Origin: Lachnospiraceae bacterium
GTDB lineage: Bacteria > Bacillota > Clostridia > Lachnospirales > Lachnospiraceae
DNA: 64,000 nucleotides
NCBI GenBank assembly: GCA_910574805.1
Contig: CAJTCV010000012.1
Span: forward strand, 1-64,000
Direction of reading: 5' to 3'
The position numbers and the translations under genes were made by a program. Of the stretch, positions 8,224 to 17,131 are shown one piece after another (position 1 is the first letter of the stretch; every line of letters begins with the position of its first letter). Under the pieces are notes generated by a model that saw nothing but the letters and a program-made list of their open reading frames with translations, was not told the DNA's origin and did no database searches.

Positions 8224-8868
8224 ATGGCGGGAAAAGGACTGAAGCCCGTCTCGGTGGCGGGTATCGAATTTGACGCCCTGATCGATGAGACAAAGACCAT
8301 GAGCTCCACCATACCGGCGTATCCGGTGGAGGACGGATTTCCCGTATCCGATACGATCATTCCGGATCCGGTGAAGGTTCAGATGACGCTGTATGTAAGC
8401 AGCACCCCGGTCACCTGGCTGTACCGGCACGGAAGTTCCCGCGACCGGGTGAACCGGATCTGTGAACGGATCGAGGACCTGTGGCTTGGCCGGGAGCTGG
8501 TGACGACGGACACCATCTATAAGAGTATGGGCATTACGAACATCACGATCAAAAAATCCAGGGAAACCGGATATGCCCGTGAGATCTCCCTTTCTCTGCA
8601 GAAGGTACGGATTACGAAGGTGCGGACGGTCATCATCCCCTCTTATGTGCTCAAAAGCGGGGAGACCATGGCGAATGCAGGCGCTGCTTCCGTGTCGACT
8701 TCTTCCGGAAAGTCCGGTTCCGCAAAAACGTCTGGAAGCTCCGGAACATCCGGTGCACCTGAAAACGTGGCGGAAAGGGTAAACCAGAAGATGGCCGCCC
8801 GTGAGAGCAGCGCGAAAAAGAGTCATTCCATCCTGTTTGGGGTGGCAAAAGGACTGAAGTTTCTGTAG
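8224..8868 (+). CDS. Baseplate/tail hub protein with Dit-like N-terminus
   Basis: 214 aa, AAAGGGG upstream. The first 150 residues (VSVAGIEFDALIDETKTMSSTIPAYPVEDGF, then VKVQMTLYVSSTPVTWLYRHG and REISLSLQKVRI) resemble the N-terminal beta-barrel of Dit-type tail proteins found right after the tape measure in clostridial myophages. The remainder is a Ser/Gly linker and a charged tail. It should sit at the tube end and connect to the baseplate. Confidence 0.6.
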   Translation: MAGKGLKPVSVAGIEFDALIDETKTMSSTIPAYPVEDGFPVSDTIIPDPVKVQMTLYVSSTPVTWLYRHGSSRDRVNRICERIEDLWLGRELVTTDTIYKSMGITNITIKKSRETGYAREISLSLQKVRITKVRTVIIPSYVLKSGETMANAGAASVSTSSGKSGSAKTSGSSGTSGAPENVAERVNQKMAARESSAKKSHSILFGVAKGLKFL

Positions 8869-8879
8869 AGGAGGAAGAT

Positions 8880-9197
8880 ATGCTGTATATAGAAGTGCCG
8901 GACATGAACGACAGCATGTCCACGCTGATCATCGACGGCAGGGAGTATGCGCTGCGGTTTACGTACAATGAGAAATATGATTACTGGAGCTTCGGGCTGT
9001 ATGATGCAGGCCGGGATCCGGTTGTTTCCATGGTGCGGATCGTTCCCAACTTTCCGATCTTTCATTTCTGCACCGGCGCAGACATTCCGGACGGGATCTT
9101 CGGATGCCTGTCTGATCTGGATACCGTCGGAAGGAACGCATTCCGTGACAAAACCGCAGAGTTTGTCTACATCCCGAATTCGGAGCTCACGGGATGA
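8880..9197 (+). CDS. Baseplate plug-type protein
   Basis: 105 aa with GAGGAGG upstream. Beta-rich (STLIIDGREYALRFTYNEKYDYWSFGLYDAG). The LRFTYNEKYDYW segment and length of about 105 aa match the small plug protein family found between the hub/LysM-like protein and the gp27-like hub in simple contractile tails. Not enzymatic; structural by context. Confidence 0.6.
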   Translation: MLYIEVPDMNDSMSTLIIDGREYALRFTYNEKYDYWSFGLYDAGRDPVVSMVRIVPNFPIFHFCTGADIPDGIFGCLSDLDTVGRNAFRDKTAEFVYIPNSELTG

Positions 9198-9213
9198 AAG
9201 GAAAGGTGAAAAA

Positions 9214-10314
9214 ATGTCTGATAAGAACTTTTTAAGAAGGTACACCCTGAAATGCGGCCCCATGGACCAGCCGGGATTTGAGATCGGGAATGTCAGGAGC
9301 GCAGAAGAGACCGCTCTGCATGTTTCCTTCAGCATTGAAAAATCGGATGCGGAGGCGGCCAACACGGCAAAGGTTCAGATCTGGAACCTGTCGGAACGGA
9401 ATCTGAAGCTTCTGGAAGCAAAGGACTGCATTGTGGAGCTGAAGGCGGGGTATGGGGACAACATGGCTCTGGTGCTGGTGGGAAACGTGACCAGCGCTGT
9501 GACCACGTCTGACAATGCGGACCGGATGACGGAGCTGGAAGTGGTGGACGGGAGAGTCGCTCTTCGGGACACGGATGTGAGCGTGTCCCTGAACGGCGCA
9601 GTAAACTGCATGGACGTGTATGCCTTCCTTGCATCGCAGATGGGGATCCCGGTGGTCTTTGCTCCGGACCTCACGTACAGGATCCTTCCAAACGGGTTCA
9701 GCTTCGTGGGATCTGCCAGAAACGGGCTCCAGAAGCTGGCCGGATGCTGCGGGCACAGCTTCAGCATCCAGAATCAGATCCTGCAGGTCACGTGGCCCGG
9801 CCGGCCGGTATCCGTCAGAGGATATCTGCTGAACAACGATTCCGGGCTTATTGACGTGCCCAAAAGAATTACGCTTGCAGCGACCTCCGGAAGCACAGAG
9901 CAGACAAACGGATGGGAGATCCGTTATTTTCTGAACGGCGCCATCGGGATCAACGATATCGTGATGGTGGAGAGCTCCGTCGTGAGCGGATACTTTCGAA
10001 TACAGAAGATCACGATGGACGGAGACAACCTGGAGGGGGACTGGATCTGTACGGCGCAGGTGCTGGAAATACCGACGGCTCCCGTTTCGGTCCCGCAGGC
10101 GGAGGGAGACGGGATCAAAAAGGGAGATAAGGTAAAAGTGATCCGGACCACGGAGCAGTCCGGGAAGACAAAGGGGTACCAGTATGCAGGGGGAACCTTT
10201 GTATGCTGGTATGACGTTTACGATGTGATCCAGGTAAAAGGGGACCGGGTCGTGATCGGCATTGGAAGCACGGTCACGGCTGCGGTCAACATCGGTGATC
10301 TTGAAAAAGTATAG
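9214..10314 (+). CDS. Baseplate central hub protein (gp27/gpD-like)
   Basis: 366 aa. The ATG at 9214 has GAAAGG upstream; a reading from 8947 would overlap the previous gene. Residues 25-110 (ALHVSFSIEKSDAEAANTAK, QIWNLSERNLKLLEAKD, IVELKAGYGD, VLVGNVTSA) form the first hub barrel, followed by an alpha/beta domain; the last 70 residues look like an SH3-type module (IKKGDKVKVI, YAGGTFVCWYDVYDVIQVKGDRVVIG). It forms the ring carrying the membrane-puncturing spike encoded next. Confidence 0.75.
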   Translation: MSDKNFLRRYTLKCGPMDQPGFEIGNVRSAEETALHVSFSIEKSDAEAANTAKVQIWNLSERNLKLLEAKDCIVELKAGYGDNMALVLVGNVTSAVTTSDNADRMTELEVVDGRVALRDTDVSVSLNGAVNCMDVYAFLASQMGIPVVFAPDLTYRILPNGFSFVGSARNGLQKLAGCCGHSFSIQNQILQVTWPGRPVSVRGYLLNNDSGLIDVPKRITLAATSGSTEQTNGWEIRYFLNGAIGINDIVMVESSVVSGYFRIQKITMDGDNLEGDWICTAQVLEIPTAPVSVPQAEGDGIKKGDKVKVIRTTEQSGKTKGYQYAGGTFVCWYDVYDVIQVKGDRVVIGIGSTVTAAVNIGDLEKV

Positions 10315-10341
10315 ACATTATCTGAACCGGGAGGAATACGC

Positions 10342-10917
10342 ATGATTCAGGAAGTAGTACAGGAAATCGAAAACACGGTCAGGGACGGCCTGAAAGGGAT
10401 CCATACGGCCATGCCGGGGGAGATTACGTCCTTTGATCCGGGAAGCGGCAGGGCGACGGTAAAGCCCAACGGACAGTACACGTCATCCAGCGGAAAACGG
10501 ATGGCGTATCCGCAGATCTCGGATGTGCCGGTGGCGTTTCCGGTCTGCCAGTCGGCAGGCGTCGGAATCGCCTTTCCGGTAAAGGCCGGGGACAGCTGCA
10601 TCATCATTGTATCAGAAGTGGAACTGGATGAATGGAGAAGCGGGGCCGAATCAGAAGGCTCCCTCCGTTTTGACCTGACAAACGCCATGGCGGTTCCCGG
10701 CCTGCTGGTGGGCGGCAGTGAAATGATCCGGAAGGCATGTGCGCAGGATGCGGTGGTGATTGCCGGCAAAACGGCGGAGGTTCTGATATCGGAGGATGAA
10801 ATCACGGCTACCGTGGGCGACACCGAACTGAAGCTTACAGAAGAGGAGACGGCCATCAGGGGTAATTTAAAGGTGGACGGAGATATTTCTTATACAGGAG
10901 CCCTTCACGGCGCTTAA
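10342..10917 (+). CDS. Membrane-puncturing spike, Gp138-like
   Basis: 191 aa, GGGAGG upstream. An OB-like N-terminal domain (MPGEITSFDPGSGRATVKPNG, PQISDVPVAFPVCQSAGVGIAFPVKAGDSCIIIVSE) with the DLTNAMAVPGL motif is followed by a C-terminal beta-prism (EITATVGDTELKLTEEETAIRGNLKVDG), the layout of Gp138/gpV-like spikes. It tips the tail tube. Its place between hub and gp25-like gene is standard. Confidence 0.8.
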   Translation: MIQEVVQEIENTVRDGLKGIHTAMPGEITSFDPGSGRATVKPNGQYTSSSGKRMAYPQISDVPVAFPVCQSAGVGIAFPVKAGDSCIIIVSEVELDEWRSGAESEGSLRFDLTNAMAVPGLLVGGSEMIRKACAQDAVVIAGKTAEVLISEDEITATVGDTELKLTEEETAIRGNLKVDGDISYTGALHGA

Positions 10918-10940
10918 AAAGGCAGACAGGAGGTGGACAG

Positions 10941-11306
10941 ATGATGGACATTCTGCTGGATGCTTCCGGTGATCTGTGCATATCGGAAAGCGGCGATCTG
11001 AAACTGGAAGATTCCGTGGCGCAGAAAATCCGGATCCGGCTGCTCTGGTTTGAGGGAGAGTGGCGCTGGGATACGGAGGAAGGGATTCCATACTTTGAAA
11101 ATCTTTTTGTCAAAAATCCGGATACGGATCATTTTGAGAGCCTGGTGAGGGAGCGGATCTTTGAAGTGGAAGAAGTGACGGAAGTAAAGGAAGTATCGGT
11201 CACATATGACCGGAAGACCAGAGACGCCGTAATCCGATATACGGCGCTTACGGATTTTGAAAAAATCAGAGAGGAGGTGCGGATCCGGTGCCTGATTACG
11301 GAGTAA
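10941..11306 (+). CDS. Baseplate wedge protein, GPW/gp25 family
   Basis: 121 aa. Starts at tandem ATG codons after AGGAGGTGG. Contains LKLEDSVAQKIRIRLLWFEGEWRWDTEEGIPYFENL, the typical gp25 core with a Glu-Gly-Glu-Trp strand and a GIPYFE turn. It joins the sheath to the baseplate wedge. The next gene starts inside its 3' end. Confidence 0.8.
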   Translation: MMDILLDASGDLCISESGDLKLEDSVAQKIRIRLLWFEGEWRWDTEEGIPYFENLFVKNPDTDHFESLVRERIFEVEEVTEVKEVSVTYDRKTRDAVIRYTALTDFEKIREEVRIRCLITE

Positions 11307-12736
11307 CGGAAAAAGGATTTGTTCTGAAGCGGATGGACACGATTCTGGAGGAGGTCCATGCGGAACTGACGGAGGGCTACGGTGTGGACACCAGACTTCT
11401 GCGGACGTCCTTTCTGGACGTGCTGGTGACCACGTTCTGCGGACAGATTGCGGACCTGTGGGAGACGGCGCAGGACAGCTATTATGCCAAATATCCGACC
11501 ATGGCGGACGGCGTCAACCTGGATCATGCGGTCCAGTACGGCGGGATCCGCAGGAAAGCCGCACAGAAAACCTGCTATCCCCTGCACTGCACCGGAAGGG
11601 ACGGCACGTTTGTCCGTTCCGGAGTCATTGTGGCGACGGATACGAATCCGGAAATACGGCTTACGTCTCCGGAGTTCCAGATTACAAGAAGCTCCTGCAA
11701 TGGGGCGTCCATAAGAGTTGCGGCGGCTCATGCGGGCGTCTATACGATTGCAGTCAACGGAGTACAGTACAGCTTCTCCAGCACGGCGGGGACGGAGGAA
11801 GACATCCTTGTGGGCCTTAAGGAAGCGGTGACGGATGAATCCTATGAGCTGCAGATAAAAGACGGCAGGCTGATCCTCACGGACACCATGAAGACCAGGA
11901 ACAATGCGCTGGTCCTGTCGGAAAACCTGACCACGGATCAGGTGACGACGATCGCCGGTTTTTATACGGAAAGCTACGGGAAGGTGATCCTGCCGTACGG
12001 GATCATCCGGAAGATGGTCAACAACATCCCCGGATTTGAGTCCGTGACCAATCTGCTGGAGCCGGTGTACGGTAGGCTGCAGGAAACGGACATCGAGCTT
12101 CGGCAGGCCTACATTGCGAAATCGGCGCTCCGGTCCAATACCATGGTGGACAGCATCATATCGGAGCTTCTGAACAATGTGGCGGACATCGAATCCGCAT
12201 CCGGATACGAAAACGACACGGACGTAACCGATGCAAGGGGCCTCCCGCCCCACAGCGTGGAGATCATTGTGGAAGGCGGGGACGAACAGGAGATCGCCTC
12301 CGCCATCCTGATGCGGAAGGCGGGCGGGATCTGGACGCACGGGAATGTGAAGGTATCCGTGCCCACCGCCTATGGAGACTCCGTGGATATCCGGTTCAAC
12401 CGTCCGGAGCGGGTCCATGCATGGCTGAAGGTGAAGCTGAAGGGCGATGCCGCAAGGCTTCCGGTGAATTATGCGGAGCTGGCCATTGCGTCGATCGTGG
12501 AGGACGGAAGTCAGATGGTGGCCGGCACCAGCCTGATTACGCAGCTTCTGCATGACGGAATCTACGGAAGGGTGGCGGGAATCACCCGGGTGGATGTGCT
12601 GACCGCTCATTCCACGGACCGGATGTATGTTCCGGCGGCGGATGATTACAGTGAAAAAAACATCATGGTGTCGACCAGACAGAAGATATCCATTGATGAA
12701 ACCAGAATTGAGGTGACATTCGATGCAGACGAATAG
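11288..12736 (+). CDS. Baseplate J-like protein
   Basis: 482 aa from a GTG at 11288 (GAGGAGGTGC upstream), overlapping the gp25-like gene by 19 bases. Residues 90-140 (HCTGRDGTFVRSGVIVATD) and a later VVEGGDEQEIASAI / GIWTHGNVKVSVPTAYG region are typical of gpJ/baseplate wedge proteins; the N-terminal YAKYPTMADGVNLDHAVQYGGIRRK is also a J-family mark. It forms the baseplate wedge with the gpI-like protein downstream. Confidence 0.8.
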   Translation: MPDYGVTEKGFVLKRMDTILEEVHAELTEGYGVDTRLLRTSFLDVLVTTFCGQIADLWETAQDSYYAKYPTMADGVNLDHAVQYGGIRRKAAQKTCYPLHCTGRDGTFVRSGVIVATDTNPEIRLTSPEFQITRSSCNGASIRVAAAHAGVYTIAVNGVQYSFSSTAGTEEDILVGLKEAVTDESYELQIKDGRLILTDTMKTRNNALVLSENLTTDQVTTIAGFYTESYGKVILPYGIIRKMVNNIPGFESVTNLLEPVYGRLQETDIELRQAYIAKSALRSNTMVDSIISELLNNVADIESASGYENDTDVTDARGLPPHSVEIIVEGGDEQEIASAILMRKAGGIWTHGNVKVSVPTAYGDSVDIRFNRPERVHAWLKVKLKGDAARLPVNYAELAIASIVEDGSQMVAGTSLITQLLHDGIYGRVAGITRVDVLTAHSTDRMYVPAADDYSEKNIMVSTRQKISIDETRIEVTFDADE

Positions 12737-13739
12737 ACCGGTGTCAAAAAGCATGATGCCCGGGGAGCGTCTGGCTTCTGCATGGATCCGGGACATGCCG
12801 CAGCAGTTTCAGGAAAAACGGAATATCGGGATCCTGATCCATGCACTGGCACGGCAGATGGAAGAGGTTGAAAGGGTGTTTGGAGAGATCAATACGCTTA
12901 CGGACATCCATACGGCCCGTGGGAAGAACCTTGATTATGTGGGGGACATTGTATGCATGAGCCGGAAGGAGGCCGGAGAGCTGATCAACAGAAGATTTCC
13001 GGAGCCGGTGATATCGGATGAACGGTACCGGGAATATCTGCAGTATCAGGTGCTGCGCAATACGAGTGACTGTACCTATGCGGACATCATGAAGGCGATT
13101 GACCTTCTGTGGGATGTGGACAGGGCCAGGTACTATGAGCGGGAAGACCGGCCGGCCACCATCTTTATCGGCCTTCCTGCGGTGGATATCGAGGAAGAGG
13201 ACCCGGCGGAAGGAAAGCCTCAGATTCTGAAGCCGGGAGGAGTCGGTTTTATCTATACGGTGCAGTATGGAATCAGAGCGGATCACACAGGAATGGAAAG
13301 GGTGATCTTTTCACGCCTGAATCTTCATATATGGTTCCGGTTTTTTGATATGCGGCTTCTGGACGGGAAATGGATTCTGGATGGTTCGGTGCATCTGGGA
13401 CAGAGGCCCGGGTGTCAGATGAAGGCTGCTGTCATATGCGGAATGATACCGGCCCGGTATACGGAGGTGATGGAGTTGTCCGGCATCCTGTTTTTTATGA
13501 AATTTCCGGATGTTCAGATGCTGCATGAATTCGGAGTGAAGATAAAAACGGCTGTCCGCTCATCCGCCGTATGGAACATGAAAGCGGAGAAGATGCGGAT
13601 CTGGATTCCGCTGCCGGAATACGGGACAGTGAAAAGTGATTTTGTCACCATAAAGAAAAATCTGTGGCAGCTGGATGGCCTGGTGATGTTGAACGGCTCC
13701 AGACTTCTGGATGCGGAAATGAGAAAGGAGAGATTATAG
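12723..13739 (+). CDS. Baseplate gpI-like protein with repeated C-terminus
   Basis: 338 aa, overlapping gene J by 14 bases. The first 190 residues (IHALARQMEEVERVFGEINTL, NLDYVGDIVCMSRKEAG, YLQYQVLRNTSDCTYADIMKAI) match DUF2612/gpI-like tail proteins. The last 130 residues hold two copies of a short motif of the form LDGxWxLDGS / LDGLVMLNGSRLLD, seen in clostridial tail proteins and probably a beta-sandwich fibre-attachment part. It lies between the baseplate and fibre genes. Confidence 0.7.
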   Translation: MQTNRPVSKSMMPGERLASAWIRDMPQQFQEKRNIGILIHALARQMEEVERVFGEINTLTDIHTARGKNLDYVGDIVCMSRKEAGELINRRFPEPVISDERYREYLQYQVLRNTSDCTYADIMKAIDLLWDVDRARYYEREDRPATIFIGLPAVDIEEEDPAEGKPQILKPGGVGFIYTVQYGIRADHTGMERVIFSRLNLHIWFRFFDMRLLDGKWILDGSVHLGQRPGCQMKAAVICGMIPARYTEVMELSGILFFMKFPDVQMLHEFGVKIKTAVRSSAVWNMKAEKMRIWIPLPEYGTVKSDFVTIKKNLWQLDGLVMLNGSRLLDAEMRKERL

Positions 13740-13740
13740 A

Positions 13741-14121
13741 ATGGCAGACGCAGTAGTGACCCTGAAGGCAAGAAAAAAGATGGTACAGGCACGGGCCGGG
13801 GTGATTACACTTCCGCCGATCGTCGGAATGGTATTTGGTACTGGAGGGGTGGACGCATCCGGGGTGCCGGTGGTTCCGTCTGGAAATGATGAAAGTCTGA
13901 AGCAGGAGATTTTCCGGAAGGAAGTGGACAGTTACACGTTTACAGATGATACGACCTGCCGATATCTGTGTACGCTGGCAGTGAATGAGTGTGCGAATGA
14001 GGATATCAGTGAGATTGGTCTGTATGATTCAGATGGCGATCTCATAGCCGTCAAAACATTTAAGGCAAAGGGCAAGGATGCGGATCTGGAGATGACGTTT
14101 CAGATCGATGATATTTTCTGA
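13741..14121 (+). CDS. Phage tail collar/fibre-attachment protein
   Basis: 126 aa, start one base after the previous stop, AAAGGAG upstream. The text from LKARKKMVQARAGVITLPPIVGMVFGTGGVD to EISEIGLYDSDGDLIAVKTFKAKGKD resembles the N-terminal domain of phage tail-collar fibre proteins, here present as a free-standing protein. It probably links the baseplate to the fibre encoded next. Confidence 0.6.
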   Translation: MADAVVTLKARKKMVQARAGVITLPPIVGMVFGTGGVDASGVPVVPSGNDESLKQEIFRKEVDSYTFTDDTTCRYLCTLAVNECANEDISEIGLYDSDGDLIAVKTFKAKGKDADLEMTFQIDDIF

Positions 14122-14139
14122 CAGGAGGGATGACAGAAT

Positions 14140-15729
14140 ATGAAACCTTATACAGAGAGTGAACCGGTGTTTTCGGAATCCATACAGGTAACGGAGCCGA
14201 CGGATCCGGCCCATGCGGACAACATCAATGCGGGACCGAAGCAGCTGCTGCAGAATACGCTGGTGAATAAGAAGGAGATCGAAGACCTGAAACAGGGAAA
14301 CAATGAAGTGGAGTTTGACGATACGGTTATCCCGGGAGAAGGGGAAGAGCCCGAAGGGGTCCCGGATCCGGCAGAGGCGCTGGAGCAGATCACGTCCGGG
14401 AAATCGGTCCCGGTCCTGATCGGCCATATCAAAAGGACGCTGACGGGGCTCCTGCCGCTGTCACAGAGGGCGCTGAATATCGCCATGGGAAAGAATCAGG
14501 CGCGGGTATTCGCCACGGTGGATGCGCTGGATGCGTGGCTGGCGGTACCGGAGAATGTAGCGGAGCTGAAGGTGGGGGACAATTTCTATGTCGCGGCTAC
14601 GGACGTGCCGGACTACTGGTGGGACGGGAGTGCAAAGCAGGAGCTGGAGGTTCAGAAGGTGGACCTGACGGCTTATGACCGGAAGATCGCCGCGCTGGAG
14701 GCGAAGGACAGTGAGCTAAATGAGAATATAACTGCTCTGGAGACGAAAATAACGTCTTTTGAGCAGACCAAGTCCGAAATCGTGGCCAGCGGGCTTGGGA
14801 CAGCTCTGGGCCTCATCGCATCAAATACATGGGCGCAGATCGTCGCGAAACTGAAAAACGTTGTCAACCGCGGTGCCTGGAACGGGTCGATCTCCGCATC
14901 CGGAGGGAACGTCACTGTTCCTGCCGGATACCACAACGGCTCCGGGAAGGTAACCGGGCCAACTCTGGCTGCCCTTGTGGGAACCGGTGTGAACCTCGCA
15001 TCTGCGGCCAGTCTTCTGTCCAGTGTGACCGCATACGGGAAGAATGGTACAAAATATACCGGGACCCATGTATGCAGGACTCTTGCGCAGCTGGTTGGTT
15101 CCAACGTAAATCTGGATAATAATGCCAGACTGCTGTCCGGGTATACCGCTTATGGAAAAAACGGTGTAAAATATACCGGGAACATTACAGACCTCTCGAA
15201 CACGATTGATTATGCCACTACAGATGCCGGGGACCAGTCTCATTCCTGTTACCGCGTCAATGGAACCAGTATTGAAGTGGTTCCCCGTAAAGGGTACTGG
15301 GGGAACTGGAACTGGGAGGCAAGCTGTATCAGAGTACCAACTGCAGGTGCTTTGGGAACATGGTCTCTGAAATCCGGTACGTTCTATACTGTACGAACTT
15401 CTGTTTATACTGGAAGCTTTACTCTTGACGGGATTTCCGGATCCGGATATGTTCTGGCAATCGTAAATGTACATGGCAGGGTGTGGGGGGATGCGGCAGG
15501 TGCCGGTGGTTCTGAACCTGGATTCTGGTTCGGATCCTCTAATGGTAACCTGCATACTGTTATATGGGGAAGATGGGATAACTATGGTCAGACTCAAAAA
15601 CCGGACGAAGCCGCAATCGGCATATTTCTGGGGTATTTATCCGGAGCCGGCAATGCCACGCTGACTGCAAGTTACAGGGTAATATCTAATCCGATAGTCA
15701 GTGGACTCATCCAGTTCTTTCAAACATAA
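14140..15729 (+). CDS. Tail fibre protein
   Basis: 529 aa, CAGGAGG upstream. Residues 1-110 attach (ADNINAGPKQLLQNTLVNKKEI); 125-185 look like a knob (VDALDAWLAVPENVAELKVGDNFYV); 190-220 form a coiled coil; 270-350 contain two copies of a repeat ending AYGKNGxKYTG (near 304 and 345), typical of fibre shafts. The C-terminal 180 residues (GYWGNWNWEASCIRVP..., GRVWGD) are a receptor-binding head. A second, differently sequenced head is found inverted just downstream. Confidence 0.75.
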   Translation: MKPYTESEPVFSESIQVTEPTDPAHADNINAGPKQLLQNTLVNKKEIEDLKQGNNEVEFDDTVIPGEGEEPEGVPDPAEALEQITSGKSVPVLIGHIKRTLTGLLPLSQRALNIAMGKNQARVFATVDALDAWLAVPENVAELKVGDNFYVAATDVPDYWWDGSAKQELEVQKVDLTAYDRKIAALEAKDSELNENITALETKITSFEQTKSEIVASGLGTALGLIASNTWAQIVAKLKNVVNRGAWNGSISASGGNVTVPAGYHNGSGKVTGPTLAALVGTGVNLASAASLLSSVTAYGKNGTKYTGTHVCRTLAQLVGSNVNLDNNARLLSGYTAYGKNGVKYTGNITDLSNTIDYATTDAGDQSHSCYRVNGTSIEVVPRKGYWGNWNWEASCIRVPTAGALGTWSLKSGTFYTVRTSVYTGSFTLDGISGSGYVLAIVNVHGRVWGDAAGAGGSEPGFWFGSSNGNLHTVIWGRWDNYGQTQKPDEAAIGIFLGYLSGAGNATLTASYRVISNPIVSGLIQFFQT

Positions 15730-15737
15730 ATGCTGTT
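15724..15737 (+). repeat. Short direct repeat bounding the inverted fibre cassette (left copy)
   Basis: ACATAAATGCTGTT overlaps the fibre stop codon; a copy with one difference (G for T) lies at 16210-16223, directly on the other side of the inverted fibre fragment. The pair suggests that the fragment was inserted or duplicated between them. Confidence 0.5.
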
Positions 15738-15817
15738 TTCACGAAAATACATTCGACACGATTTTACAGACATGCATACAGCATCGTTACCGGCAACAGG
15801 ACTCTCCTGGGGGAATA

Positions 15818-16201
15818 TTACAGACCTGTGTATGAAATTGATGCAGCATCCCATCCCAGGGTCGCTGTGATAACATTCGTATTGGCATTAAATGAAAAGG
15901 TTAAATCTGTTTCGTTGCCTGCTATCAGTTTTGAATACAGCTTCCTGTCAGAGGCAGAAGAACCACCGCTCCAGATCATGAATATGGAATTGGCATTGAC
16001 AACAACAAGTCCATGTACAGGTCCTTTAATGCTTAAGGTTTTTCCCCATACACCGCAGACTCTGGCACGTGTATTTATCAGGTTATTGACTTCTGTCTCA
16101 GTGTAATATCTGCCGTCATGAGTATGATCCGCCGGCGTATATACAGACGGTTTTCCCGTGATGGCTGTCCAGGCATGGTTGTGGGATGCTATATTCCCAT
16201 T
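15818..16201 (-). pseudogene. Inverted, startless tail fibre C-terminal fragment
   Basis: On the minus strand a frame stays open for 127 codons from 16201 to a TAA at 15818-15820; two TAA codons precede it and there is no start codon or ribosome binding site. It reads NIASHNHAWTAITGKP, then YTPADHTHDGRYYTETEVNN, and a beta-rich end. The HNHxWxxITGKP and ADHTHDGRYYTE motifs are diagnostic of phage tail fibre tip regions. It is opposite to the active fibre gene and has a different tip. I read it as a silent alternative fibre end, left by DNA inversion or insertion. Confidence 0.7.
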
Positions 16202-16209
16202 TTATTAAC

Positions 16210-16223
16210 ACATAAAGGCTGTT
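16210..16223 (+). repeat. Short direct repeat bounding the inverted fibre cassette (right copy)
   Basis: ACATAAAGGCTGTT matches 13 of 14 bases of 15724-15737. The sequence beyond it is a normal inter-operon leader running into the lysis genes. Confidence 0.5.
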
Positions 16224-16294
16224 CGCATGCCCCCGAAGGACTCAGGGGTATATGAATGGCTTTTATTTATGCCAGAGGAAAGGAGTGATCCGGA

Positions 16295-16393
16295 ATGGGT
16301 GTGAGAGGACATCCGGAGAGAAAGAAGAAAGATATCATCAGAAAGAAAGGAGGAGAAAAGGATGGATGCACCAATCTCAAGAGCAGAGCATGA
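16295..16393 (+). CDS. Small basic ORF before the lysis genes
   Basis: 32 codons (MGVRGHPERKKKDIIRKKGG...) with AGGAG nine bases upstream. It overlaps the XhlA-like gene by 32 bases in another frame. Strongly basic with no recognisable domain. The good ribosome binding site is the only support; it may act in translational coupling. Confidence 0.35.
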   Translation: MGVRGHPERKKKDIIRKKGGEKDGCTNLKSRA

Positions 16394-16691
16394 AGAATTT
16401 CGCAGAAGCATGGAGCTGGCCAATGAGAACCTGGCCAGCGAAAACCGGCGCCAGAACCGGCGTCTTGACATTCTGGAGGAAAATGCGAAGCAGAATACGG
16501 CAATGGTGGCCAACGTGGAACGCCTGGCTGTTAACATGGAAAACATGCTGAAGGTTCAGGAGCAGCAGGGCGGACGTCTGGAAGCACTGGAAGACAGAGA
16601 CGGCGAGAAATGGAGAGCGGCTGCAGGTTATGTTCTTACTGTTGTTCTTGGTATTGTGACCGGCTTTGTGTTTAAACAGATTGGCATGTAA
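16362..16691 (+). CDS. XhlA-like holin-associated protein
   Basis: 109 aa, AGGAGGAGAAA upstream. A charged coiled coil (residues 5-75, with RRLDILEENAKQNTAMVANVE) ends in a single C-terminal transmembrane helix (AAGYVLTVVLGIVTGFVFKQIGM). This is the layout of haemolysin XhlA family proteins, which work with a holin in lysis. Followed by a holin-type membrane protein and an amidase. Confidence 0.75.
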   Translation: MDAPISRAEHEEFRRSMELANENLASENRRQNRRLDILEENAKQNTAMVANVERLAVNMENMLKVQEQQGGRLEALEDRDGEKWRAAAGYVLTVVLGIVTGFVFKQIGM

Positions 16692-16732
16692 CACATATAT
16701 CATTGAACTGAAAAGAAAGAGAGGACAGAAAT

Positions 16733-17062
16733 TTGGTAAATAATGTAGAACTTTTAATGCAGTACATAACGTATCTGCTTATGGCGATCGGCGGGCTGGC
16801 GTTTGTGGTGGCCGTCATTGTACAGGTGATTAAGGAGCTGCCCTGCCTGAATCAGATTCAGACCAGCGTGGTGGCGCTGGCGGTGTCGGTGCTTGTGTGC
16901 GTGCTTGTAATGATCGCAGCCTGCCAGCATTTCGGGCTGGTAATCTTCTGGTATTACTGGCCGGGGACTGTTATCGCGGCTTTTATCGTATATCTGGTGG
17001 CGACAGGGGGCTGGGAGCGGATCACCGGCATCTGGGAACGGACGAAATACAACCGAAAATAA
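16733..17062 (+). CDS. Phage holin
   Basis: 109 aa from a TTG at 16733 (AGAGAGG upstream); there is no better in-frame ATG. Three hydrophobic stretches can be seen at about residues 10-32, 42-63 and 68-88 (YLLMAIGGLAFVVAVIVQVI, VVALAVSVLVCVLVMIAAC, LVIFWYYWPGTVIAAFIVYLV), followed by a basic tail. Size, topology and position between XhlA and the amidase indicate a holin that permeabilises the membrane for the endolysin. Confidence 0.75.
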   Translation: MVNNVELLMQYITYLLMAIGGLAFVVAVIVQVIKELPCLNQIQTSVVALAVSVLVCVLVMIAACQHFGLVIFWYYWPGTVIAAFIVYLVATGGWERITGIWERTKYNRK

Positions 17063-17131
17063 TACAGATCAGGAGGGCGGGTGACCGTCCTCCTTTTGCG
17101 CCGGCGCGATGCCGGAGAAAGGAAGGAATAT

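Noticed and set aside
11129-12796. A 555-codon minus-strand frame opposite the baseplate J gene
   Set aside because: It is a shadow of the J gene. The plus strand shows gp25, J and I proteins in order.
14140-16223. Diversity-generating retroelement at the tail fibre
   Set aside because: No reverse transcriptase and no template/variable repeat pair seen; the second copy is an inverted, different tip.
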